A model generated the notes under the pieces. The model saw nothing but the letters and a program-made list of their open reading frames with translations, did not search any database and was not told the DNA's origin. DNA of 47,135 nucleotides, taken from the NCBI GenBank assembly GCA_902774245.1, contig CACYHQ010000016.1, positions 1 through 47,135 on the forward strand, written 5' to 3'. Every line of letters begins with the position of its first letter. Within the stretch, counting starts at the first letter, position 1. The position numbers were made by a program, and so were the translations under genes. This stretch comes from an uncultured bacterium (GTDB lineage Bacteria; Verrucomicrobiota; Lentisphaeria; Victivallales; UBA1829). This document shows positions 7,711-16,079 of this stretch, in pieces.

Positions 7711-9207
7711 TCAGCAGACGGCGAAGTGCATGACTTCTTCCTGTGTGGTTTTTGCGGTTTCGAGCTGTGCGGCGAGGCGTTTCCTGCGGAAGACGAGCAG
7801 ACGGTCGCAGATGCCGAAGAGTTCGGGCAGTTCGGACGAGATCACGAGGACGCCCTTGCCCGCGGCGGCGAGCTCGTTGATGAGCGTGTAGATCTCCTTC
7901 TTCGCGCCGACGTCGATGCCGCGCGTGGGTTCGTCGAAGATGATGAAATCCGGGTTGGCGAGGAGCCAGCGAGCCACAAGAAGTTTCTGCTGGTTGCCGC
8001 CGGAAAGCGAGGACGCTTCATCGTACGGGGACGCCCATTTGAGCTTGACCTTGCCGCCGTATTCGTCCATGAGCTTCTGTTCCTTTCCGAAGTCCAGAAG
8101 CCATTTCATGCCGGTCGCCTCGTAGTTCGGGAGCATGATGTTGTCCCGGCAGGGCAGGCCGACGCAGAGGCCGCAGCGCTTGCGGTCCTCGGGGAGGTAG
8201 GCGATGCGCCCCGCGATGGCATCGGCGGGCGTCTTGATGTGGAGTTCCTTCCCGTTCAGGAAGAGCTGGCCCGCGGTGAGCGGCTGGAGACCGAAGATCG
8301 CGCGCGCGGTCTCGGTGCGGCCCGCGCCGACGAGTCCCGCCATGCCGACGACTTCGCCGCGGCGGACCTGGAACGAGATGTCTTCGATGCCTTCGTCGGA
8401 AGCGAGGTCTTTCGCCTCGAAGCAGACGTCGCCGATCTCGACGCTGCGCGGCGGATAGTAGTCGGAGAGTTCGCGTCCGACCATTTCGTGCACGATGCGC
8501 TGGACGGTGTATTCGGAGAGCGGGCCGGAGGAGACGACCGCGCCATCGCGCAGGATGCTGACGTCGTCGGCGAGGTCCAAGACCTCTTCCAGTCTGTGCG
8601 AGATGTAGATGATGGTGAGGCCGCGTTTGCGGAGGTCCTTCACGATGGAGAAAAGCTGGTCGGCCTCCTTTTCGGAGAGAGAGGACGTCGGTTCGTCCAT
8701 CACGATGATCTTCGCATTGCGTTCCAGCGCCTTCAGCAGCTCGACGATCTGGCAGTCGCCGGTCGACAGCGTGCTGATAAGCGCGTCCGGATCAAGGTCG
8801 AAATTATTCTCCTTGATGATGGCGCGGGCGCGTTCCCGCATCGCCTTGGAGTCCATGCGGCCGAATTTCATGATCTCACGCCCGAGGAAGATGTTGTCCG
8901 CCACGGTCAGGTCGCCCGCCAGGTCGAGTTCCTGGTAGAGCATGGAGATGCCGCGGTCGAGGGAATCCTTCGGGCTCGTGAGCTCGACTTTTTCGCCGAA
9001 CAGTTCGATGTAGCCGGAGTCCGGCGTGTGGATGCCGGAAAGGACTTTCATGAGGGTGGATTTCCCGGCGCCGTTTTCGCCGCAGAGGGCGTGTACTGTG
9101 CCCGGTCGTGCCGAGAAGCTGACGCCGGACAGGGCTTTCACCGGCCCGAACGTCTTGACGATGTCGTGCATCGCCAGAGAGTAGGTTTGAGGAGAGTTAT
9201 TATCCAT
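7711..9207 (-). CDS. Sugar ABC transporter ATP-binding protein (RbsA family)
   Basis: 498 residues with two ATPase halves, as in RbsA, XylG and MglA. The N-terminal half has Walker A (GENGAGKSTLMK), signature (LSTGDCQIVELLKAL, degenerate as is usual for this half) and Walker B (IIVMDEPTSSL). The C-terminal half has a degenerate P-loop (GLVGAGRTETARAIFGL), the signature LSGGNQQKLLVARWLL and Walker B (FIIFDEPTRGIDVG). This asymmetry is normal for the family. The ATG lies only a few nt past the binding-protein stop and the permease follows 25 nt downstream, so the three are cotranscribed. Confidence 0.95.
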   Translation of the reverse strand: MDNNSPQTYSLAMHDIVKTFGPVKALSGVSFSARPGTVHALCGENGAGKSTLMKVLSGIHTPDSGYIELFGEKVELTSPKDSLDRGISMLYQELDLAGDLTVADNIFLGREIMKFGRMDSKAMRERARAIIKENNFDLDPDALISTLSTGDCQIVELLKALERNAKIIVMDEPTSSLSEKEADQLFSIVKDLRKRGLTIIYISHRLEEVLDLADDVSILRDGAVVSSGPLSEYTVQRIVHEMVGRELSDYYPPRSVEIGDVCFEAKDLASDEGIEDISFQVRRGEVVGMAGLVGAGRTETARAIFGLQPLTAGQLFLNGKELHIKTPADAIAGRIAYLPEDRKRCGLCVGLPCRDNIMLPNYEATGMKWLLDFGKEQKLMDEYGGKVKLKWASPYDEASSLSGGNQQKLLVARWLLANPDFIIFDEPTRGIDVGAKKEIYTLINELAAAGKGVLVISSELPELFGICDRLLVFRRKRLAAQLETAKTTQEEVMHFAVC

Positions 9208-9210
9208 AGG

Positions 9211-10077
9211 TCAGAGTCCCAAAGCGGCCGGGTTTTCTTTTTTCTGCTCTTCAAGATTGTTCTTGTCGACGATCATGCTGGGGATCGGTTTGAGTTTTTC
9301 GACCTTTTTCCCGTCGAGGATGTCGACCGCGGTCTTGACGCCGGTGTAGCCGATCTTGTAGGGATCCTGAACGATGAGGGAGTCGACTTCGCCCTTTTCG
9401 ATGCCTTCGAGGAGCACGGGGTCGGAGTCGAACCCGACGAACTTGACTTTGCCGGTGAGCTTCTGGCTCTGGAGCGCCTTGTACGCGCCGACGGACGTGG
9501 GCTGGTTCACGGCGAAGAGGCCGTCGATGTCGTTGTGCTTGGTGAGCATGTCGACGGTCTTCTGTCGGGCATCCTCGACCGTGCCGAGCGTGTACTGTTC
9601 GGCGACGAGTTCGATGCCGGGGAATTCCGTCGCGAGGGTTTCCTTGAAGCCTTTGGCCCGGTCGTCGGTGGAGGCGGAGTTCTGGATGAAGCAGGTGAGG
9701 ATGACCTTGCCGTGGCCGTTCAGAGCCGCGCCGAGGCGGCGTGCGGCGTCCGCTCCGCCCGCGACGTTGTCGGTCGCCGCGAAGGAGTCGTACTTGTCGG
9801 TCTCAAGGTTGGAGTCGATGATCACGACGGGGATGCCGGAGGCTTTCGCCTTTTCGACGGGGCGGACGAGCGCCTTGGAGTCGTTCGGGCCGAGCACGAG
9901 CGCGACCGCGCCGCGGGTGAGGGAGTCTTCGACCGACTGGATCTGCTTTTCACGGTCGTTTTCCTGTTCGGGACCGTTCCAGCTGATCTTGTAGCCTTCC
10001 TCCTCGCCGGCCTTTTCCGCGCCCTTGCGGACGACTTCCCACCACATGGAGGCGGTGCCCTTCGGGATGACGGCGAT
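9211..10077 (-). repeat. Direct in-frame repeat, unit 2 (binding domain 2)
   Basis: Second copy of the 909-bp unit, ending at the stop codon and so slightly shorter. Nucleotide similarity is high along the whole length, with mostly scattered third-position changes, pointing to a fairly recent duplication or ongoing gene conversion. Confidence 0.85.
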
Positions 10078-11106
10078 GGTCTTGCCGGTCTGCGCCTTGC
10101 CCGCCGGGGCTTTGCCGGAAGTGAGCCCGAGCGCGGCGGGGAATTTCGCCTTCATCTCGGCGAGGTTGGATTTGTCGACGATCATGCTGGGGATCGGTTT
10201 GAGCTTCTCGACCTGCTTGCCCTGAAGGAGCGCGACCGCGGTCTTCACGCCGGAGTATCCGATCTCGAACGGGTTCTGGACGATGAGGGAATCGACCTCG
10301 CCCTTTTCGATGCCTTCGAGGAGGACCGGGTCGGAGTCGAAGCCGACGAATTTGACCTTGCCGGTCAGGCCCTGCGTCTGGAGCGCCTTGTATGCGCCGA
10401 CGGAGACGGGCTGGTTGACCGCGAAGACGCCGTCGGTGTCGCTGTGCTTGGTGAGCATGTCGACGGTCTTCTGACGGGCGTCCTCGACCGTGCCGAGCGT
10501 GTACTGTTCGGCGATCAGTTCGATGCCGGGGAATTCCTTCGCGAGGGTTTCCTTGAAGCCCTTCGCGCGGTCGTCGGTGGAGGCGGAATTCTGGATGAAG
10601 CAGGTGAGGATGACTTTGCCGTGTCCGTTCAGGGCCGCGCCGAGACGGCGTGCGGCTTCGGCTCCGCCCAAGACGTTGTCCGTAGCGGCGAAGGAGTCGT
10701 ACTTGTCGGTCTCGATGCTGGAGTCGATGATGACAACCGGGATTCCGGTCCCCTTGGCTTTCTCGACCGGGCGGACGAGCGCCTTGGAGTCGTTCGGGCC
10801 GAGCACGAGCGCCTTGATGCCGTGCGTGAGGGCGTCTTCGACCGACTGGATCTGTTTCTCGCGGTCGTTTTCCTGTTCGGGGCCGTTCCAGCTGATGGTG
10901 TAGCCTTCTTCCTTGCCGGCCTGTTCCGCGCCGCTGCGGACGACTTCCCACCACATGGAGGCGGTGCCTTTCGGGATGACGGCGATGATGTTTCCGGACT
11001 TGTTTGCGCCGGAAGTCATGTGCTGGATCTTTTTGATGACTCCCAGCGTAAACAGCACCGCCGAGACGGCGAGGATCAGGATGACCGCGATGTTGTTCTT
11101 TTTCAT
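9211..11106 (-). CDS. Tandem-duplicated sugar-binding protein of an ABC importer
   Basis: 631 residues from the ATG at 11106 (AGGAG 11 nt upstream); the upstream in-frame ATG at 11157 lies further from any ribosome binding site. A hydrophobic N-terminal helix (about 6-24) acts as a signal or uncleaved anchor; there is no lipobox. Two consecutive RbsB-type periplasmic binding domains follow, about 41-343 and 344-631. They are nearly identical: both contain IPKGTASMWWEVVR, SWNGPEQENDREKQIQSVED, FAATDN, CFIQNSASTDDRAKGFKETLA and KFVGFDSDPVLLEGIEKGEVD. A hand count gives about 36 differences in about 285 aligned residues. The repeat period is 909 bp, exactly 303 codons. Single-domain proteins of about 310 residues are the rule in this family. 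The two domains are joined by an Ala/Gly/Lys-rich linker (TSGKAPAGKAQTGKT). Confidence 0.93.
   Translation of the reverse strand: MKKNNIAVILILAVSAVLFTLGVIKKIQHMTSGANKSGNIIAVIPKGTASMWWEVVRSGAEQAGKEEGYTISWNGPEQENDREKQIQSVEDALTHGIKALVLGPNDSKALVRPVEKAKGTGIPVVIIDSSIETDKYDSFAATDNVLGGAEAARRLGAALNGHGKVILTCFIQNSASTDDRAKGFKETLAKEFPGIELIAEQYTLGTVEDARQKTVDMLTKHSDTDGVFAVNQPVSVGAYKALQTQGLTGKVKFVGFDSDPVLLEGIEKGEVDSLIVQNPFEIGYSGVKTAVALLQGKQVEKLKPIPSMIVDKSNLAEMKAKFPAALGLTSGKAPAGKAQTGKTIAVIPKGTASMWWEVVRKGAEKAGEEEGYKISWNGPEQENDREKQIQSVEDSLTRGAVALVLGPNDSKALVRPVEKAKASGIPVVIIDSNLETDKYDSFAATDNVAGGADAARRLGAALNGHGKVILTCFIQNSASTDDRAKGFKETLATEFPGIELVAEQYTLGTVEDARQKTVDMLTKHNDIDGLFAVNQPTSVGAYKALQSQKLTGKVKFVGFDSDPVLLEGIEKGEVDSLIVQDPYKIGYTGVKTAVDILDGKKVEKLKPIPSMIVDKNNLEEQKKENPAALGL
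10078..10986 (-). repeat. Direct in-frame repeat, unit 1 (binding domain 1)
   Basis: DNA-level tandem repeat with a 909-bp period. For example the stretch beginning CATGGAGGCGGTGCC occurs at 10954 and again at 10045. Unit 1 encodes the N-proximal binding domain. Confidence 0.85.
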
Positions 11107-11189
11107 GAAGGTTTTAACTCCTGTTGTTGTGTTATGTTTTGGATTAAATATGTGCAAGGATTGTGTCCGCGGCAGTGCGCAAACGCAAA

Positions 11190-11218
11190 ACTATAATCTT
11201 TTTTCCGCGAAAAATCAA
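11190..11218 (-). promoter_or_regulatory. Promoter of the sugar ABC importer operon
   Basis: Minus strand: TTGATT (11213-11218), a 17-bp spacer and TATAGT (11190-11195). The leader to the ATG at 11106 is about 75 nt. Confidence 0.7.
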
Positions 11219-11223
11219 GCTGA

Positions 11224-11253
11224 CTTACGAAAAAAAAACATTTTTAACGTAAG
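11224..11253. promoter_or_regulatory. Inverted repeat next to the importer -35, possible activator site
   Basis: CTTACG (11224-11229) and CGTAAG (11248-11253) form a 6-bp inverted repeat separated by 18 AT-rich bases. It ends about 5 bp upstream of the -35 box, roughly -41 to -70 from the expected start, a usual place for an activator. The binding protein is unknown. Confidence 0.4.
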
Positions 11254-11423
11254 AATAACGCAGGGCAGGGCGTGAAATCAGCTTGAAAACCCGCGTTTCT
11301 GAAACGTTACCGGGAAAGGAAAGGCGGCGGTATTGACTGGATACAATTCTCTATCGAAGAAAGATGTCTTTTGAGAAGAAATACAATTGTGGAGTAGATT
11401 ATCTTTTGTCAAAGACACATTTA

Positions 11424-11434
11424 GAAACGGTTTC
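11424..11434. promoter_or_regulatory. GAAACGGTTTC palindrome, LacI-type operator-like
   Basis: A perfect 5-1-5 palindrome of the kind bound by LacI/CcpA-type regulators, 67 bp upstream of the MATE -35 and about 240 bp upstream of the importer start. The same 11-mer recurs at 46303-46313 in noncoding DNA. No regulator gene is nearby. Confidence 0.3.
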
Positions 11435-11500
11435 CCGATAAAACCCGGAAAAACGCCGGGCGATTTTTCGGGACAATTGTGAAAATAATGTCGAAAATGT

Positions 11501-11528
11501 TTGAAAACTAAAGAAAATGATGTATATT
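11501..11528 (+). promoter_or_regulatory. Promoter of the MATE gene
   Basis: TTGAAA (11501-11506), a 16-bp spacer and TATATT (11523-11528). It excludes the in-frame ATG at 11531 as start, since that lies at the expected transcription start. Confidence 0.65.
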
Positions 11529-11569
11529 ATATGTTCAAACTTTTTCAGACCTTTTTTTCTTACGCTAAA

Positions 11570-13090
11570 ATGTCTTCACTTCAACACGCTTCCGGCGTTC
11601 CCCCGAAAAAAAACGGCATAAAACGGCTTTTTTTCCTGATCCGCGGACGGAAGGGCGACAACAAGACCTACACGAAGGGGCCGATCGCGGGCACGATGCT
11701 CCGCACGGCGCTCGTGATGTTGCCCGGCACGCTCACGATCAGCGGATACAACCTGGTCGACGCGTATTTCGTGGGACGGCTGGACGGCGACGCTCCGATG
11801 GCGGCCATCGGTCTGACCGCGCCTCTCGTGATGATCTGCGGATGCTTCTTCCACGGGCTTTCCGCGGGCGTGATGACCACGACGGCGCAGTCGCTCGGCG
11901 GGAGCCGCCGCTGGCGCGCGGAACAGCTCGTGAGCACGGGACTCTTTCTGATCACGCTCGTTTCCCTGTCGTTCGCCATCATCGGTCCGCTGGTGACGCG
12001 CGCAGTCTACGGGAGCGTGATGCATGCTTCGCCCGAGGCGACGCATCTCGCCACGAAATATATGGACATCTGGTTCTGGGCGTGCGTGACCTCCGCGCTC
12101 GGCATGAGCGGAAACAACCTGCTCGTGACCGCCAACGACTCCAAGATGGCGAGCGCCACGATGGTGCTGGGACTGGCCTCCAACGCCCTCCTTGACCCCG
12201 TGTTCATGTTCCAGAAGGAAGTGTGCGGCATCCCGCTCGGGTTCGGACTGGGCGTGGTCGGCGCGGCCTGGGCGACCGTGATGGCGCAGATCATCGGTAC
12301 GACCCCGGTCCTGTGTATCCTCTGGAAAAAACACCACCTGATCCGGTTCCGTGCGATCCGGTTCGCAAAATTGACGAGCCTGTGGAAACGCATCATTTCG
12401 TTCGCGATCCCGGCGTGTCTCGGTTCGCTGATGCTGCCGATCGGGCAGTTCATCATGACCTGGATCACGTCGCATTTCGGCGATGTGGTGATCGGCGCGA
12501 TCACGGCGGCGCAGCGTGTCCAGGTGATCGCGTTCTTCTTCCCGATGTCGCTGGGCGTGTCCCTGATGCCGATGATCGGGCAGAACTACGGCGCGCGCCT
12601 GTACAGCCGAATCAACGGCTGCCGCCGCTTCGCCATGCGCTTTGCATTCTTCTACCTGATGACGATGTCGGTAGTATTCTGCCTCTTCGCTCAGCAAATC
12701 GCCGAAAAGTTCCTGGCGGATCCCGACAAGGTCGAAATGCGCGCCGTGATGATGTTCGCGCTCCGGATCCTGCCGTGGGGATTTGCGTTCCTGGAGATCC
12801 ACCGCTATTCCGGATTCTTCTTCACCGGTTGCGGACGTCCACTGGCCGCGGCGATGCTGAACGTGATGCGCATCCTCGGATTCCTGGTGCCGCTCTCGCT
12901 GCTGGTCCTGCTGTTCTTCCGCATGACCGGAAACGAAGATACGGCACTGACGCTTCTTCTCTCCACGCAGATGGGGTCCGACGTGCTGGCGGGCACGATC
13001 GCGCTGATCCTGGCGCGGCGTCTCACGAGACGGTTCCCCGCCGACGGCATGTCGGAATCGTTCGACCGGCACCGCCGGATGTTCGACTGA
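11570..13090 (+). CDS. MATE-family multidrug/cation antiporter
   Basis: 506 residues with about 12 hydrophobic segments. A basic N-terminal tail precedes the first MATE repeat, marked by GPIAGTMLRTALVMLPGTL and YNLVDAYFVGRLDG. The second repeat starts near SLWKRIISFAIPACLGSLM and contains AAQRVQVIAFFFPMSLGVSL and GQNYGARLY. MATE proteins export drugs and other organic cations using a sodium or proton gradient. The start at 11570 (MSSLQHASG) is chosen because the upstream candidates fall in the promoter; there is no clear Shine-Dalgarno sequence, so the start is uncertain. It stands alone between promoters. Confidence 0.9.
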   Translation: MSSLQHASGVPPKKNGIKRLFFLIRGRKGDNKTYTKGPIAGTMLRTALVMLPGTLTISGYNLVDAYFVGRLDGDAPMAAIGLTAPLVMICGCFFHGLSAGVMTTTAQSLGGSRRWRAEQLVSTGLFLITLVSLSFAIIGPLVTRAVYGSVMHASPEATHLATKYMDIWFWACVTSALGMSGNNLLVTANDSKMASATMVLGLASNALLDPVFMFQKEVCGIPLGFGLGVVGAAWATVMAQIIGTTPVLCILWKKHHLIRFRAIRFAKLTSLWKRIISFAIPACLGSLMLPIGQFIMTWITSHFGDVVIGAITAAQRVQVIAFFFPMSLGVSLMPMIGQNYGARLYSRINGCRRFAMRFAFFYLMTMSVVFCLFAQQIAEKFLADPDKVEMRAVMMFALRILPWGFAFLEIHRYSGFFFTGCGRPLAAAMLNVMRILGFLVPLSLLVLLFFRMTGNEDTALTLLLSTQMGSDVLAGTIALILARRLTRRFPADGMSESFDRHRRMFD

Positions 13091-13202
13091 GCGTAGCAAC
13101 TTTCGCCTCGTTTTCGGCTCGTTTCCGACCTTAAAAACATTTTCCTCCGTTTTCCCGTCGCATCTTCAGGGCAAAAAGACCTTGTTTTTTTGTAAAAATG
13201 AT

Positions 13203-13231
13203 TTGAAAGTCGGGGCAAAAGGCATTAGATT
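13203..13231 (+). promoter_or_regulatory. Promoter of the ctpA-proC cluster
   Basis: TTGAAA (13203-13208), a 17-bp spacer and TAGATT (13226-13231), about 40 nt ahead of the ATG at 13271. Confidence 0.6.
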
Positions 13232-13270
13232 ATTGTGATAAAGATTTTGTTCACGATACAAGGCTTCCTC

Positions 13271-14593
13271 ATGAAACGATTCCAGACGATCCTGATCCTG
13301 CTGGCCCTGACGGCCGGCATTTTTGCACAGGCGGACGATACGGTCCCCATGCCCGCGCAGAATCCGCAGCAGCCGCTCCCCGAGATCCGGCTGGACGACG
13401 ACGCGTGCAAGGAAATGATTACGTTCCTGTACGGGCTGTCTCTGCTCCGGACGCATTACGTGGACGGCAGCAAGACGAACTACCGCGACATGTTCCGCTC
13501 GGCGCTGCGCGGCGTGATGCAGGACCTCGACCGGTTCAGCAACTTCGAGACGCCGCAGTCGTTCGAGGAGACGCAGAAGGATTTCTCCGCGCAGTTCGGC
13601 GGCGTCGGCGTCACGCTGTCCACCCGCAACGGCATGCTCGAGATCGTGAGCGTGACGGAGGACGGCCCCGCCGAAAAGGCCGGGATCAAGGCCGGCGACG
13701 TGATCGTGAAGATCGACGGCAAGGACCTGAACAAACTCAAACTCTCCGACTGCGTCGGCATGCTCCGCGGCGAGGTCGGCACCACGGTCGAACTCGGCGT
13801 CCGGCGCGCGGGCGTGAAGGACGAACTCTCCATGCACGTGGTCCGCGGCACGGTCGAAGTGCCGAGCGTGGTCGGCGCGCATATCCTGCCGGACAGCGGC
13901 GGCATCGGATATCTCCGTATCCTCCAGTTCTCGCGCGACACGCCGGGCCGTCTGGACGCCGCGCTCGCCAGGCTCTCCGCGGAGGGCATGACCTCGCTGG
14001 TCATCGACCTGCGGAACAACCCCGGCGGCATCGTGGACAGCGCGGTCGAGGTGTGCAGCCGCTTCGTGAAGGAGGACCAGACGCTCGTCACGCTCGAATG
14101 GCGCGACCCGTCCAAGAACCAGACCTACAAGACGGTGAACTGCACGAAATACTACAATCTGCCGGTGATCCTGCTCGTGAACGGCAATTCCGCCAGCGCC
14201 GCCGAGCTTTCCGCGTCCGCCCTGCGCGACATGAAACGTGTGGTCGTGCTCGGGGAAAGGACGTTCGGCAAGGGCTCCGCGCAGAACATCATGCCCATCG
14301 GCGACCTCGGCGCACTCCGCATCACCGTGGCGCACTACTTCACCCCGTCGCACACGCCCATCCACGGCGTCGGCCTCCAGCCGGACATCACGGTCGAAAT
14401 ACCGCCTCAGAGACAGCAGGCGTTCTTCGCGCAGCTGAACGACTATCCCGGCGTGATCGACCCCGGACTGGCGGACGGCGTGCGCGACGTTCAGCTGGAA
14501 CGCGCCGTGGAAATCCTCCGCAGCGCCTCGGTCCTGGAGTCCGTGAAGGAGTCCGCCCCCGCATCCGAAACCAATTCCACAACAAGGAAATAA
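13271..14593 (+). CDS. ctpA: Carboxyl-terminal processing serine protease (CtpA, S41)
   Basis: 440 residues. A signal peptide (MKRFQTILILLALTAGIFAQA) starts at the ATG at 13271; the in-frame upstream codon at 13235 would spoil it. A short N-terminal helical part precedes a PDZ domain (GGVGVTLSTRNGMLEIVSV to GDVIVKIDGKDL). The S41 catalytic domain follows, with LVIDLRNNPGGIVDSAVEV, the nucleophile region NGNSASAAE (304-312) and the general-base Lys in FGKGSAQN (Lys about 334). It should act in the periplasm, trimming C-termini of secreted or envelope proteins. A lipoprotein gene follows within 5 nt. The end (PASETNSTTRK) is low complexity. Confidence 0.93.
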   Translation: MKRFQTILILLALTAGIFAQADDTVPMPAQNPQQPLPEIRLDDDACKEMITFLYGLSLLRTHYVDGSKTNYRDMFRSALRGVMQDLDRFSNFETPQSFEETQKDFSAQFGGVGVTLSTRNGMLEIVSVTEDGPAEKAGIKAGDVIVKIDGKDLNKLKLSDCVGMLRGEVGTTVELGVRRAGVKDELSMHVVRGTVEVPSVVGAHILPDSGGIGYLRILQFSRDTPGRLDAALARLSAEGMTSLVIDLRNNPGGIVDSAVEVCSRFVKEDQTLVTLEWRDPSKNQTYKTVNCTKYYNLPVILLVNGNSASAAELSASALRDMKRVVVLGERTFGKGSAQNIMPIGDLGALRITVAHYFTPSHTPIHGVGLQPDITVEIPPQRQQAFFAQLNDYPGVIDPGLADGVRDVQLERAVEILRSASVLESVKESAPASETNSTTRK

Positions 14594-14597
14594 CATC

Positions 14598-15173
14598 ATG
14601 AGACTTCGCCATTGCCTTTCCCTTTTCCTGTTCGCCGCGGTGTTTGCACTCTGCGGCTGTGCCCACGAAATGATCGTTTCCGAGGTGCTGCAGATCCCGG
14701 AACAGGCCCCGATCTACACCAGCTACAACCTGTGGTACACCGACCCGATGCGGATGGACACGCTGAACATGCTCAAGGGCGAGATCCTGCCGTTCGGCAC
14801 GGAGGTCGTCATCACATCCGCGTCCGACCGCGAGATCTGCTTCACCACGGTGAAGGATAAACGCGATTTCCGCATCAGTTTCTCCGACGAGTACCGCATG
14901 ATGTCCGCCGAGAACTATCTCCGCGAGCTCTTCTCCACGAACAATGAATCCGACCTCACGGTCGGTATCCGTCCGCTCACGATCGAAAAACTGAAGGCGG
15001 GCATCGTCGAGAAAGGCATGACGCGTCATGAAGTCGAGCTCGCGTTCGGTCCGCCGTGTGCCTTCCGCACGCCGTCGCCCGCGCTGGACACCTGGTGCTT
15101 CTGGACGGAGTACCTGGTCGGCAAGCGCATCATCTTCACCCGGGACGTCGTTTCGGACATCCTCGTCCTTTAA
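14598..15173 (+). CDS. Lipoprotein with BamE/SmpA-like C-terminal part
   Basis: 191 residues. The N-terminus is a lipoprotein signal peptide with lipobox LCGC (Cys about 20). The middle has no clear family. The C-terminal part reads IVEKGMTRHEVELAFGPPC and later DTWCFWTEYLVGKRIIF. This follows the SmpA/BamE pattern of a helix with G-M-T-x-x-E-V followed by a G-x-P turn and aromatic strands. BamE-like domains occur in outer-membrane assembly and in many small lipoproteins, so a specific role is not claimed. It directly follows ctpA on the same transcript and may be a partner or substrate. Confidence 0.75.
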   Translation: MRLRHCLSLFLFAAVFALCGCAHEMIVSEVLQIPEQAPIYTSYNLWYTDPMRMDTLNMLKGEILPFGTEVVITSASDREICFTTVKDKRDFRISFSDEYRMMSAENYLRELFSTNNESDLTVGIRPLTIEKLKAGIVEKGMTRHEVELAFGPPCAFRTPSPALDTWCFWTEYLVGKRIIFTRDVVSDILVL

Positions 15174-15191
15174 TCTTTTGAGGAGCACAGC

Positions 15192-16019
15192 ATGAAAAAG
15201 ACAGTCAGCAATAAGACGGCATCCCGCATCGCGGTCATCGGCGCCGGCAAGATGGCGACCGCGATCACCGTTTCCCTCGTTTCCAAAGGCGTCCCCGCCT
15301 CGTCCATCCTCGCCTACGACGTCAGCGACGCAGCCGCGAAGAAGTTCACCGATGCCACGGGCTGCAAGACTGCCGCGACGCTTGCAGAAGCTTTGAAGGA
15401 CGCTTCGACCGTCCTGCTGGCGGTGAAGCCGCAGGTCGCACCGGTCGCGCTGAAGGAAGTCGGCGTCGCTCTCCGCGGCAAGCTCCTGATCTCGATTGTT
15501 GCCGGGCTCAAGCTCGAATCCCTCGCGGCGCTCGCGTCCACGAACCGTATCGTCCGCGTGATGCCGAACACGCCCGCGCTCGTTCAGCAGGGCATGACGT
15601 GTTTCGCCATGTCGCCGAAAGCCACGGCCGCCGACCGCGACTGCGCACAGGACATCCTTTCCAGTTTCGGCCTCGTCCGCGAGGTGCCGGAATCTCTGCT
15701 CGACGCCGTCACCGGCCTGAGCGGAAGCGGCCCGGCGTTCGTGATGGAATTCATCCTCGGTCTCGCCGAGGGCGGCGTGTACTGCGGCCTGCCGCGTGAC
15801 CTCGCCGTCGAATCCGCCATTCAGACCGTTCTTGGCACCGCCGAGATGTGCAAACGCGATCCGCAGGCGATCTCCGCGCTGCGCAACGCCGTCATCACGC
15901 CGAACGGCACCACGGCGCGCGGGATCCACGTGCTCGATACCGCCGGATTCCGCGGCATCGTGGAGAACTGCGTGATCGCGGCGGCGGAGCGTTCCGCCGA
16001 GCTCGGCCGCAAGAAATAA
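15192..16019 (+). CDS. proC: Pyrroline-5-carboxylate reductase
   Basis: 275 residues, the last step of proline synthesis: NAD(P)H-dependent reduction of pyrroline-5-carboxylate. The Rossmann motif is IAVIGAGKMATAI. Further signatures are LLAVKPQV, ISIVAGLKLESLA, RVMPNTPALVQQGMT, and the family pattern around VTGLSGSGPAFVMEFI and ITPNGTTARGIHVLD. GAGGAGCACAGC precedes the ATG at 15192. It sits 18 nt downstream of the lipoprotein gene and is probably cotranscribed, although no functional link is obvious. The usual length is about 270 residues. Confidence 0.96.
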   Translation: MKKTVSNKTASRIAVIGAGKMATAITVSLVSKGVPASSILAYDVSDAAAKKFTDATGCKTAATLAEALKDASTVLLAVKPQVAPVALKEVGVALRGKLLISIVAGLKLESLAALASTNRIVRVMPNTPALVQQGMTCFAMSPKATAADRDCAQDILSSFGLVREVPESLLDAVTGLSGSGPAFVMEFILGLAEGGVYCGLPRDLAVESAIQTVLGTAEMCKRDPQAISALRNAVITPNGTTARGIHVLDTAGFRGIVENCVIAAAERSAELGRKK

Positions 16020-16079
16020 CGGTTTCCGTTTTTCCGAAAAACAAACCATCCCCTTCCGGGGGGAGACAAGGAGGCAAAT

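Larger units (their letters stand above)
11107..11569. other. Divergent control region between sugar importer and MATE gene
   Basis: A 463-base AT-rich region with no gene. It holds the importer promoter (11190-11218), an adjacent inverted repeat (11224-11253), a GAAACGGTTTC palindrome (11424-11434), a related half-like site GAAACGTTACC near 11300, and the MATE promoter (11501-11528). Confidence 0.6.

Noticed and set aside
7708..11196. A very long open frame of 1162 codons on the plus strand
   Set aside because: It lies opposite the RbsA-type ATPase and the binding protein, both with full family motifs, and reads as Asp/Glu/Val/Arg-rich shadow of a GC-rich coding strand.
11501..11569. Earlier starts of the MATE gene at 11501 (TTG) or 11531 (ATG)
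   Set aside because: They coincide with the -35 box and the expected transcription start of a good promoter.
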